Shown: positions 1 through 7,013, numbered from the stretch's first letter. The stretch: DNA of 8,596 nt from Smithellaceae bacterium (GCA_028718405.1 JAQULV010000035.1:1-8596), one strand, 5' to 3'. Notes: generated from the sequence alone by a model not told the origin. Numbers and translations: made by a program.

Positions 1-276
1 GAAGACAATAATTCCACCGAGGGCGAGCGCTATCGCATGTTTATCCAGGACAAACAACGTCGCTACCTTGGTCGGGAAGAACTTGACGATCAACAGCGTG
101 AGTAGGAATGCCGTGAAGAAGGCGATACATCCGCTCCTGGGTAAAGGTACAGTATGTACCTTTCGAGCGACAGGCTCATCCACCGCACCCAAACGGATTC
201 CTACCATACGCGCCACGGGCGTGAGGAACAAAGAAGACACCAGAGCGATTATGAATGCCAACAGTATCGTCGTCAT
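1..276 (-). CDS. WecA/MraY-family polyprenyl-phosphate sugar-1-phosphate transferase, N-terminal part (runs off the window)
   Basis: The reading frame opens with ATG at 276-274 and stays open for 92 codons to the window edge, so the C-terminal part lies outside. It begins MTTILLAFIIALVSSLFLTP, a first membrane helix, followed by a cytoplasmic loop containing GAVDEP (residues 30-35), RKVHT (38-42) and PLPRSG (44-49), then a second hydrophobic segment (about 51-65). The D-x-P...RK-x-H...P-x-P-R arrangement is the N-terminal signature of the family that transfers GlcNAc-1-P or a related sugar phosphate from a UDP-sugar to undecaprenyl phosphate at the inner membrane. The ATG overlaps the wecB stop codon (ATGA), indicating translational coupling. 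Adjacency to wecB and wecG/tagA favours a WecA/TagO-like initiating role over MraY. Oddity: family members usually read R-x-G-G after the HT loop, whereas this one reads RSGC (Cys50). Substrate is inferred; the catalytic Asp-rich loops are not in view. Confidence 0.85.
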   Translation of the reverse strand, partial: MTTILLAFIIALVSSLFLTPVARMVGIRLGAVDEPVARKVHTVPLPRSGCIAFFTAFLLTLLIVKFFPTKVATLFVLDKHAIALALGGIIVF

Positions 277-1364
277 TTCAGAATAATGTCCACGATCCTT
301 TCGGCCGCCATTCCATCCCAGAGCTCGGGAATGCGTCCCTTCTTATTTTGTCCGTTACGGAAATTGTCATAAGCAGCCCTTATCCCGTCGGGTCTGATTC
401 CAACAAGCCGGTTGGTGCCTTCCTCGATAGTGATCGGCCTTTCCGTGTTGTCTCGGAGGGTAAAGCAGGGGATTCCTAAAGCAGTTGTTTCCTCCTGAAG
501 GCCGCCGCTATCAGTCAGTACAAGGGCGGCCTCTTTCCACACAGTCAAAAAAGCCATATACGGTAAAGGTGGTAACAGACTTATAGCCTTGCCGGCAATC
601 TTGTTCAGGAGTCTGAATCTCTCCATATTTTTCTTTGTACGCGGGTGCGCCGGAAAGATAACAGGCATATCTTCCGCAATTTCGACGAGCGCGGAAATTA
701 TTCCCTGCAGAATCTCCTCGTCATCGACATTGGCGGGCCTATGCAAAGTGACAACGGCATAATTGCCTCCGCTCGGAACGACGGCAGGCTTGGGGTATGC
801 ATCCGGATGTTCCTCTATCTTTGCCAATTGATAATAGAGCGTGTCGATCATGACATTGCCAACAAAGAAGATATTTTCTTCGTTCTTCCCCTCGGAACGA
901 AGGTTGTGGAGGCCGCTCTTTTCGGAAACAAATAAATAATCGGACAGCGCGTCGGTCACGATTCTGTTTATCTCTTCAGGCATCGTCATGTCGCGCGATC
1001 TCAATCCCGCCTCGACATGAGCAACCTGAATGTTAAGCTTTTTCGCTGTAACTGAGCAGGCGAGGGTGGAATTGACGTCACCTACGACCATGGTCAGATC
1101 GGGCCTTTCCGTCACGCAGATCTTTTCAAATTCTATCATCACTCGGGCCGTCTGCTCGGCATGGGTTCCAGAACCAGCATTCAGAAAGAAATCCGGCTCC
1201 TTAATTCCTAATTCATCAAAAAAAGCCTTCGACATCTCATGATCATAATGCTGACCGGTATGAACGAGTTGCCAGGATATTTCAGCCCGCTTCGATAAAG
1301 ATCTGGCGATCGGAGCTATCTTCATGAAGTTTGGTCGAGCGCCGGCTACAAGCAGGATCTTCAT
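273..1364 (-). CDS. wecB: UDP-N-acetylglucosamine 2-epimerase, non-hydrolysing (WecB family)
   Basis: This cytoplasmic enzyme interconverts UDP-GlcNAc and UDP-ManNAc and supplies ManNAc-type donors for surface glycans. At 363 residues it has the usual family length and two GT-B-like Rossmann halves. Visible signatures are GARPNFMK (8-15), TGQHYD (36-41), GDVNST (95-100), HVEAGLRS (116-123), MPEEINR (128-134), TLHRPANV (206-213), PAHPRT (238-243), TDSGGLQEE (284-292), TLRDNTERP (302-310) and EGTN (315-318). Asp96, Glu118, Glu131 and His208 correspond to the catalytic-site residues described for E. coli WecB. The frame could start at 1394, but I chose the ATG at 1364: family proteins begin MKILLVAGARPNF, and this ATG overlaps the upstream stop as ATGA. 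An AAAAGG sequence lies 11 bases upstream. The N-terminal extension from 1394 would add ten unconserved residues. The stop also overlaps the next gene's start as ATGA. It is flanked by its expected partners, a ManNAc-type transferase and a WecA-like enzyme. Confidence 0.96.
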   Translation of the reverse strand: MKILLVAGARPNFMKIAPIARSLSKRAEISWQLVHTGQHYDHEMSKAFFDELGIKEPDFFLNAGSGTHAEQTARVMIEFEKICVTERPDLTMVVGDVNSTLACSVTAKKLNIQVAHVEAGLRSRDMTMPEEINRIVTDALSDYLFVSEKSGLHNLRSEGKNEENIFFVGNVMIDTLYYQLAKIEEHPDAYPKPAVVPSGGNYAVVTLHRPANVDDEEILQGIISALVEIAEDMPVIFPAHPRTKKNMERFRLLNKIAGKAISLLPPLPYMAFLTVWKEAALVLTDSGGLQEETTALGIPCFTLRDNTERPITIEEGTNRLVGIRPDGIRAAYDNFRNGQNKKGRIPELWDGMAAERIVDIILK

Positions 1365-2113
1365 GTCGGACTGTACCTTTTGATTTTGGAACAAAGAACC
1401 AGAAACAGGAAGACGGGCAGTGCAACCTGCCTTCCCGCACGTGCAGGTTCTTTAAGCAGGCGGTAGAACCATTCTAGACCAAGACGCTGAAATAGGATCG
1501 GTGCCCGTTTCACCTTTCCAACTATAGTATCCAAGGTGCCGCCGATTCCCTGGCAGACGTTTACCTCCAATGCCTCCTGCCATTTGTCTATCCATTGCTC
1601 CTGTTTGGGGCTCCCCAATGCCACAAAAAGAACATTCGTACGTGAAGAGTTGATATCGGCTATGAGATCCCCCATTTGTTCTTCTTTGACATACCCGTTG
1701 CACCTGCCAACGATGTTTATTCCAGGATACCGCTGCTGCAAGACGTCAACAGCCCCTCTATTGACGTCCTCAGCGGCCCCGTAGATGTAGATTCGGTATC
1801 CCTTCTTTGCGGACAGCGAACAGATATTCTGCATGAGATCAGCACCGGCAACGCGACGAATGGGAAGACCGTACAGGACCCGAGTAGCCATGACGACGCC
1901 TATTCCGTCAGGAATCAGGAGAGATGCCTTCTCAAATAACGCCCGTAGGGAAGCGTCCTGTCGCAAGGCCATTACCTTCTCTGGATTGACCGCCAGTATG
2001 TATTGAGCGATTTTATGCTGAGCAATGGCGTCATTCACAAATTCTAGCGCGGCGGGCATGTCTATTGGATCCAACGGGATATCTAGAATTCGGATTCGCC
2101 TATTGTTGAGCAT
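1361..2113 (-). CDS. wecG: WecG/TagA/CpsF family (GT26) N-acetylmannosaminyl-type transferase
   Basis: The 250-residue protein has the full GT26 pattern: start MLNNRRIRILDIPLD, VNPEKVM (42-48), PDGIGVV (68-74), RRVAGADL (86-93), ALGSPKQEQW (165-174), GGTLD (191-195), KRAP (202-205) and LGLEWFYRLLKEPAR (211-225). The family transfers ManNAc (TagA) or ManNAcA (WecG) from UDP to lipid-linked GlcNAc at the cytoplasmic membrane face. Asp69 aligns with the catalytic aspartate reported for TagA (Asp65), and Arg87 and Gln171 keep the same offset relative to other TagA active-site residues. The position where TagA has a threonine appears to be Ala41. The last 25 residues contain a hydrophobic run (ALPVFLFLVL, 231-240) followed by basic residues, consistent with membrane attachment. 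The start overlaps the preceding gene by 14 bases and the stop overlaps the wecB start by 4. Downstream wecB could supply its donor. Whether the sugar is ManNAc or ManNAcA is not decided here, since no wecC dehydrogenase is in the window. Confidence 0.93.
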   Translation of the reverse strand: MLNNRRIRILDIPLDPIDMPAALEFVNDAIAQHKIAQYILAVNPEKVMALRQDASLRALFEKASLLIPDGIGVVMATRVLYGLPIRRVAGADLMQNICSLSAKKGYRIYIYGAAEDVNRGAVDVLQQRYPGINIVGRCNGYVKEEQMGDLIADINSSRTNVLFVALGSPKQEQWIDKWQEALEVNVCQGIGGTLDTIVGKVKRAPILFQRLGLEWFYRLLKEPARAGRQVALPVFLFLVLCSKIKRYSPT

Positions 2114-3242
2114 TGATATATTCCGTTAACGCGTGAAACGCCCACGCCTGTCCCCAACGCATATAAGGAATTCTGTTCGTGAAGAGACGGTGCTTCTGGA
2201 AGAAAAAGTGACCGTCTTCATCCTGCATGTTTCTTATCATCCAACTCAAAGCTTGTGTCGCAAGACCTTTATAAGGTTCACCGATCCGCGAAAAGAAGAC
2301 GACGGCCTGAGCCGGACTATGGATATCGATAGGGTAGACGGCATTATTGTAATACTTCGGAGTGCCGTCTTCAAGGAAGAAGTTCTCCGCATAGTACCGT
2401 ACACCTTTTTCAAAGGCGGGACGGTACTCCTCCCCATAACCTGCATCCAGAAAGTACTTGATGCTTTGAAGGTCGAAGCCGGTGTGGAAGGAATCGATCC
2501 AATGGGATCCTTCTCGTTCTGCATAGAACCATGAACCATCAGAACACTGGCGCTTTACAGAATAGCCCAAAGAGGACAAAGCTGCATCCTTAAAGCCTTT
2601 GTTTCCCGTCTCCTGGGAAAGTCTGATCAGAAGCGACGCACCCAGGAGGTTTGCGTTGTGAACGTAATATTGATCCAGAGGCGTATAGCTGAAGCAGATA
2701 GAGTCATTCTCTTCTTGGCGGTTCAAACCTCGAAGAATGAATTCGCCGATAGGCAGCGCCATATCGACGGCTCTGCCCCTCCCGGTAAGAACTGCCGTAT
2801 CCAAAAGGGCATGACCTATGAATGCGGAATTGACAACCGTTGGTGTGAATTTCGGTATGAAGAAAGCTCGCGATTGCCAGTCAAAATTATAGCCCCATCC
2901 GTTTCCCGGATAATCGCGGTTTCTGGTTTGATCAAGCAGATCCAGTATTGTATCTATCTTTTGTGCATGCTCCGGTTTCTTCTCAAGCCCGTAGAGCTTG
3001 GCGTAACCCCAAAGAAATAAACCCAGCCCCTTTGGGTTGTATCCCTTTCTTATGCCAAGAAGAGGCCGAAGGTTGAGGGGCAGCCGTTTAAGTAGTTGAA
3101 TTGCAGCTATACGAGGGAATTTTTGTCCTAGAGACGCAACTCTGACCAGAGGACTGTTGAGAGCGTCGTAGGGGTCGTATCCGGCGAACCGTTCCCGTTC
3201 AATGTAGTCTTGAAGCAAACGTAATGAATGCCAAGGATCCAT
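2100..3242 (-). CDS. Uncharacterised protein, probable alpha/alpha-toroid fold, in polysaccharide operon
   Basis: I cannot assign a function to this 380-residue protein. No signal peptide or membrane helix is visible, so it is probably cytoplasmic. From about residue 70 it shows repeated helical-pair texture with aromatic loops: GWGYNFDWQSR (115-125), NSAFIGHALLD (138-148), YYVHNANLLGAS (192-203), CSDGSWFYAE (233-242), HWIDSFHTGFDL (247-258), YPIDIHSP (303-310), DEDGHFFF (341-348) and MRWGQAWAFHAL (361-372). Evenly spaced DGS/DGH/DGT turns and GxxLL helices resemble alpha/alpha-toroid proteins such as terpenoid-cyclase-like, six-hairpin glycosidase-like or N-acylglucosamine 2-epimerase-like folds. 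Clustered polar candidates for an active site are Asp121, His195, Asp250, His253, Asp306 and His308. The start ATG lies 7 bases after the stop of the oxidoreductase gene, with only a weak ribosome site, so coupling is likely. Position suggests a carbohydrate-related role, perhaps acting with the oxidoreductase; this is inference. The fold call is by eye. Confidence 0.8.
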   Translation of the reverse strand: MDPWHSLRLLQDYIERERFAGYDPYDALNSPLVRVASLGQKFPRIAAIQLLKRLPLNLRPLLGIRKGYNPKGLGLFLWGYAKLYGLEKKPEHAQKIDTILDLLDQTRNRDYPGNGWGYNFDWQSRAFFIPKFTPTVVNSAFIGHALLDTAVLTGRGRAVDMALPIGEFILRGLNRQEENDSICFSYTPLDQYYVHNANLLGASLLIRLSQETGNKGFKDAALSSLGYSVKRQCSDGSWFYAEREGSHWIDSFHTGFDLQSIKYFLDAGYGEEYRPAFEKGVRYYAENFFLEDGTPKYYNNAVYPIDIHSPAQAVVFFSRIGEPYKGLATQALSWMIRNMQDEDGHFFFQKHRLFTNRIPYMRWGQAWAFHALTEYINAQQ

Positions 3243-3249
3243 CAGTTGC

Positions 3250-5433
3250 TCACAAGCGAACCGTGCTTCCTGTCCGCAGTGACTCGATAATCCTGAACGT
3301 CGTTAAGGTTACTGCGTGGATGTCTTCGAAAGCTATGGGAGGCGGGCCGCCGTTCCTGACGGCCTCGATAAAGGCCTTGACCATGTGAGCCTGGCCTTTG
3401 TCCTGAGTAAAGAGTTTTTTCCTGAAAGGAGAACCGGGACCGAAGACCTCCAGTTCCTTGAAGTCGCGAATTAGTGCCGTGACGCCGTTCGCATACACCT
3501 CGATATATTCCTTCGCCAGCGACTTCGCGCCATTAGCTAGATAAGAGATCGTTCCGATTGATCCATTCTCAAATGTTAGATTGATTTGCACGTTGTCGTG
3601 AAGATGGTGTGGGGCTTCCATCTCCTGAGCGGATACCGTGGCGGGACGGGACCCGTTAAGGAAGGTCATGAAATCCACGAAATGACATACTTCACCGATG
3701 ATCCGTCCGCCGCCGAGTTCCGGGTCTTGTATCCAGGAATCGACCGGGATAGATCCCGCATTGACTCGGTAGATCATGGACATGGGACCACTGCCCATCT
3801 TCCCTTTCACGATTTCCGCCAGCGGCGCAAATCGCCGGTTGAATCCGACCATGAGTAAGGGCCGCAATTCTGCTCCGGAATAGAAGTCGGTTATCTCGTT
3901 CAAGTCATTTTCGTTCAAGCATAATGGTTTTTCAACAAAGACGTGTTTTCCCGCCTTGAGTGCCTTGCTAACATAGCATCCATGGGAATCGTGTCGGGTC
4001 GCGATAAAGACGGTGTTAATGCCGATACTAGCCTCCTCAATTCCGGCGGTGCGTCCGCCTTTGCCGAATATGTCAGCGTAGTCGGACGTGCAGAATTCGA
4101 ATCCGAATCTCTCTGCCACCGATCGTGAAGTTGTTCCCGACGACGTCATAACGCCTTTCAGCTTGACGTCCTTGGAATGAGGAATGTTTGGCAATAGATG
4201 ACTCTGGGCATAACTGCCGGCGCCGATGAATGCAATGCCGATTTTGCTGTCCTTTACCAGAGTGTCCACGGAATGTTTCTTCAGCGTCACTTTACCTGCC
4301 GTGCGATCGGCTCCTTCGTACTCGATGAGAATACCGAGATGAGGTTCCGATTTCTGCAGAATGAGGTCATAAGCTTCCGGCGCCTGGGCGAGTTTGAAAA
4401 CGTGGGTTGTTAGCCCGTCCAGCGAGATTCCTCCCGAGTGGACCATCTGCTGGAAGGCTTCCATATTTCTCTTCTCGGTCCAACGAACGTAGGCGGCCGG
4501 ATAGTCCACGCCTTTCTCTTCATATAGAGGATCGTATCGTCCCGGCCCGTACGAGCAGGACATCCGTAGTTCGAGTTCTTTTCGATAGTAGTGGGGATCG
4601 CGGTCAAACCCCGTGGGTACGTTGCCCACGACGACGACGCGCCCTCGCTTCCGGCAGATAGTGCCGGCAAAGTTTACCGGATCGAGGCTGTTTGCTCCGG
4701 CTGTTATTATTACGGCATCAACGCCCAGACCGTCTGTAAAGGCATTTATCTTTTCTTCGATTCCATCCTCTCTTCTGAGCAATGCGAGATCGACTCCGTG
4801 TCCCGAGGCCGACAGGACGGCATTTTGATCAATATCTATCCCCACCACGCGTATGCCACCAGAGCTCAGAAGCAGACTGGCGAGGCGGCCGATAAGACCA
4901 AGGCCAATGACGGCGCATGTCTCGCCAAGCCTCAAATCAGCCTGCCGCACGCCCTGGAGGGCAATTGCTCCCAGCGTGTTGTAAGCGGCAAGCTTCGGAT
5001 CGGCATCCTTGTGCAATTTGACGCAGAGGTTCACAGGTACTGCCACAATCTCGCTGTGATTGGCAGTCAGGCCGCCGCAGGCGACGAGGTCTCCCACGGC
5101 GAACTCCGCTACATGTGATCCAACTTCGATAATTCTGCCCGCCGAGCTATAGCCGAGAGGCGACCACGCATCGAGTTTCTTCATCACGGCACGGCAAGTC
5201 TGAACCGGACCCTGCTGACGAAGAACATCGAGGACCTGTTTCACCTGTTGTGGTCTTTCCTTAGCTTTCCCGAGCAAACTTTTCCGGGCGGCAGTTACCG
5301 TGCCTCCTTCGGTTCCGGCACTGATCAAGGAACAGTAATTTCTTACCAGGACTACGTCACGGCCAAGGACGGGCGGAGGAACCTCGATGATTTCCATGGC
5401 CCCATTTTTCAGTTTCTGGCAGAGTTGCTTCAT
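3250..5433 (-). CDS. Two-domain oxidoreductase: zinc-dehydrogenase-like (MDR) domain fused to Gfo/Idh/MocA domain
   Basis: The 727-residue protein joins two NAD(P)-dependent domains. Residues 1-370 form a medium-chain dehydrogenase/reductase: SLISAGTE (35-42), GYSSAGRIIEVG (94-105), VGDLVACGG (113-121), Rossmann loop GLGLIG (177-182) with Asp200 as likely ribose-binding acid, and a GRVVVVGN strand (264-271). The usual MDR catalytic zinc ligands are not apparent: the GHE motif is replaced by GYSS and no structural four-Cys lobe is seen. Residues 397-727 form a Gfo/Idh/MocA domain: IGIAFIGAGSYAQ (398-410), HVFVEKPLC (497-505, catalytic-type Lys502), GFNRRFAPL (530-538), and GEVCHFVDF (580-588) with His584. 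Such fusions occur in many polysaccharide clusters. The substrate is unknown; a sugar nucleotide or glycan intermediate is a reasonable guess. The ATG overlaps the preceding acyltransferase stop as ATGA. MKQLCQKLKNG matches the expected family N-terminus. The fusion is uninterrupted, so it is not a frameshift artefact. Confidence 0.93.
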   Translation of the reverse strand: MKQLCQKLKNGAMEIIEVPPPVLGRDVVLVRNYCSLISAGTEGGTVTAARKSLLGKAKERPQQVKQVLDVLRQQGPVQTCRAVMKKLDAWSPLGYSSAGRIIEVGSHVAEFAVGDLVACGGLTANHSEIVAVPVNLCVKLHKDADPKLAAYNTLGAIALQGVRQADLRLGETCAVIGLGLIGRLASLLLSSGGIRVVGIDIDQNAVLSASGHGVDLALLRREDGIEEKINAFTDGLGVDAVIITAGANSLDPVNFAGTICRKRGRVVVVGNVPTGFDRDPHYYRKELELRMSCSYGPGRYDPLYEEKGVDYPAAYVRWTEKRNMEAFQQMVHSGGISLDGLTTHVFKLAQAPEAYDLILQKSEPHLGILIEYEGADRTAGKVTLKKHSVDTLVKDSKIGIAFIGAGSYAQSHLLPNIPHSKDVKLKGVMTSSGTTSRSVAERFGFEFCTSDYADIFGKGGRTAGIEEASIGINTVFIATRHDSHGCYVSKALKAGKHVFVEKPLCLNENDLNEITDFYSGAELRPLLMVGFNRRFAPLAEIVKGKMGSGPMSMIYRVNAGSIPVDSWIQDPELGGGRIIGEVCHFVDFMTFLNGSRPATVSAQEMEAPHHLHDNVQINLTFENGSIGTISYLANGAKSLAKEYIEVYANGVTALIRDFKELEVFGPGSPFRKKLFTQDKGQAHMVKAFIEAVRNGGPPPIAFEDIHAVTLTTFRIIESLRTGSTVRL

Positions 5434-5858
5434 GGGATGCTCTTTACGACCCGCGCGGGATTACCAAGGGCGATGACGTTTGCCGGGATATCCCCAGTCA
5501 CGACAGAACCGGCTCCTATAATGCTGTTGTCGCCGATGGTGACATTGGGCAGGATGACGGAGTTAACGCCGATAAAAACGTTATTGCCGATCACGACTCT
5601 TCCCTCCTCATGGCCTGTTTCCTTGTTCAGAATCCTGGCTGTATAATCGTGAGAGAGGATCACGCATCCATAAGTGACGTGACAATTATCCCCGATAATG
5701 ATCTTTCCGCGTCGAACATCGATCTTTGCTCTCAGACTTATCATGGTATTCTTCCCTACCTTGATACCAGCCAGCGTCAGATAGAGATGCTGCGCCGCAC
5801 GCAGAATATTGCCGGTAATATGTATCATCTTTCTCAAGACGTAAGTTATCGGCTTCAT
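5430..5858 (-). CDS. Left-handed beta-helix (hexapeptide repeat) acyltransferase
   Basis: The 142-residue protein is a small WbbJ/maltose-acetyltransferase-like enzyme that probably O- or N-acetylates a sugar of the glycan, using acetyl-CoA in the cytoplasm. After a basic amphipathic N-terminal helix (1-30), hexapeptide repeats run from about residue 32: IKVGKN, KIIIGDN (52-58), VVIGNN (88-93), VFIGVN (94-99), VTIGDN (106-111), SIIGAGSVV (112-120), ending with the family closing motif ALGNPARVVKSI (130-141). His70 in ILSHDYT (67-73) is the probable catalytic histidine. The length is near the lower end for the family, since there is no N-terminal maltose-acetyltransferase domain. The start ATG is preceded by TAAGGAGG with 7 bases of spacing, the best ribosome site in the window. 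It lies 21 bases after the GT4 stop and its own stop overlaps the oxidoreductase start (ATGA). Acceptor sugar and acyl group are not determined. Confidence 0.92.
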   Translation of the reverse strand: MKPITYVLRKMIHITGNILRAAQHLYLTLAGIKVGKNTMISLRAKIDVRRGKIIIGDNCHVTYGCVILSHDYTARILNKETGHEEGRVVIGNNVFIGVNSVILPNVTIGDNSIIGAGSVVTGDIPANVIALGNPARVVKSIP

Positions 5859-5865
5859 GAGAATG

Positions 5866-5873
5866 CCTCCTTA
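5866..5873 (-). promoter_or_regulatory. Strong Shine-Dalgarno sequence for the acyltransferase gene
   Basis: On the minus strand the sequence reads TAAGGAGG, 7 bases before the ATG at 5858. It is nearly a full complement of the 16S rRNA tail and fixes the start of the acyltransferase. It also suggests fresh ribosome loading in mid-operon, unlike the overlapping start-stop junctions further downstream. Confidence 0.8.
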
Positions 5874-5879
5874 GCGGGC

Positions 5880-6995
5880 CTATGAAGCCGGCTCGATGAC
5901 CTTTGAAAAAGTCTGACGCAGGCGTTCCACCATACTTTTTTCGGTGAAATCATTGAGGTACCGTCGTCTGCTGGCCTGTCCCATTTGCTGCCTTTGAACG
6001 GGGTGTTCCAGAAGGTAGAGTATCTTGTCGGCTATCTGTTCTGGACTCTTCGCGTCGACAATGAATCCGTTGTCGCCGTCAATGACGGATTCTGTGATAG
6101 CGCCTTGGTCGGTGGAGATGATCGGCAATCCGGCGGCCATCGCCTCAATTATTACCCAGGGATGTCCCTCTGGTTCACGCGGGGTAAAGACAAAGACGTC
6201 CGATCGGGAAAGCAGGTCAAACTTATCCCTGCCGACAACCGTCGCGTGAAATGTGACGGGCAGGGCGTGCCTTGTTACCATCTCGATTGTACTCTCCTGA
6301 TGATTCTTGCTGCGCCATGTGCCGGCAACGTCCAACTCTAAACCATCATGTCCCTTCTCTTTCAAAATGAGCAATGCCTGCATTATATCATCGATTCCCT
6401 TTGAGGGCTGGAGGTTGGACAGGTATAGGAGTCTCAGCCGATCCGAGATTTCATCTCTAGGCGGGATTTGATAATCGGCGCCGTTCGGTACAACGAATAT
6501 CCGATCGCGATCGAAGAAATCGTAGAACTGGGGCTTGATTTTTTCTCCCAGAACGATGATCCCTTCAGCCAATCTGAGGACCTGCCTGATATACAGCCTA
6601 GTCATAACAGATGTGCCGTTGAACCAATCCTTGAAGTTGCTTCCTCGCAGCTGGAGCAGAATCCGGCGCGAGAACAATCTCGAAACGAATATATACACGG
6701 AGTCTTTTAAGAATCCCCGAGTCGTCTGGCTGATGGGAATCAATACCAGGTCCGGTTTGGTGTCGCGGATGATTCTGATCATCGACAGATATTTGGGGAT
6801 ATTTGCGAGGATCGTCCGGAACTTTATCTTTCCCATGGTCAAGATCTTCTCATGCACATTCGTGTCGAGATGAGCCAAGTTGTAATGACTGCGCAATTGG
6901 GAGCGAAGTATAATGTCAGTGGCGATGGAGGGGCCCATGTATGGAGGAGGGAGGGGGCCTAAGATGAGTAGGGTCTTCTTATCCAAAGTTAGCAA
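5880..6995 (-). CDS. Glycosyltransferase family 4 (GT-B, retaining)
   Basis: The 371-residue protein is a cytoplasmic or membrane-associated glycosyltransferase that would add one sugar to the growing lipid-linked oligosaccharide. The N-terminal half starts LLILGPLPPPYMGPS (9-23), a typical glycine/proline-rich GT4 acceptor-side loop. The C-terminal nucleotide-sugar domain has VVPNGAD (168-174), YLSNLQPSKG (191-200), LDVAG (221-225) and the EX7E motif EGHPWVIIE (Glu276 and Glu284), followed by AMAAGLPIIS (285-294) and DGDNGFIV (306-313). Donor and acceptor cannot be read from sequence. The start is not ATG: no ATG precedes the conserved LLILGP strand, and TTG codons lie at 6995 and 6986. An AAGGA sequence lies 3 bases before the first TTG (too close) and 12 before the second (rather far), so the true start is one of these and is uncertain by three codons. 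The gene begins 18 bases after the Wzy-like stop and ends 21 before the acyltransferase ATG. Confidence 0.92.
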   Translation of the reverse strand: MLTLDKKTLLILGPLPPPYMGPSIATDIILRSQLRSHYNLAHLDTNVHEKILTMGKIKFRTILANIPKYLSMIRIIRDTKPDLVLIPISQTTRGFLKDSVYIFVSRLFSRRILLQLRGSNFKDWFNGTSVMTRLYIRQVLRLAEGIIVLGEKIKPQFYDFFDRDRIFVVPNGADYQIPPRDEISDRLRLLYLSNLQPSKGIDDIMQALLILKEKGHDGLELDVAGTWRSKNHQESTIEMVTRHALPVTFHATVVGRDKFDLLSRSDVFVFTPREPEGHPWVIIEAMAAGLPIISTDQGAITESVIDGDNGFIVDAKSPEQIADKILYLLEHPVQRQQMGQASRRRYLNDFTEKSMVERLRQTFSKVIEPAS

Positions 6996-7013
6996 ACGTC
7001 CTTGGCGATCCGG

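Noticed and set aside
68..286. Short plus-strand frames at the left edge
   Set aside because: They are antisense to the WecA-like reading frame, whose translation on the minus strand carries a specific family signature.
2133..2534. Plus-strand open frame of 133 codons
   Set aside because: Antisense to the 380-residue protein gene, with no family features or ribosome site supporting it.
4612..4630. Perfect 6-base inverted repeat CGTGGG/CCCACG with a 7-base loop
   Set aside because: It lies in the middle of the oxidoreductase coding sequence (the VVVGNVPTG region) with no T-tract, so it is not a credible terminator; probably chance.
4591..5118. Plus-strand open frame of 175 codons
   Set aside because: It lies wholly antisense to the well-supported two-domain oxidoreductase gene, and its translation has no recognisable motif; it is a shadow of coding sequence.
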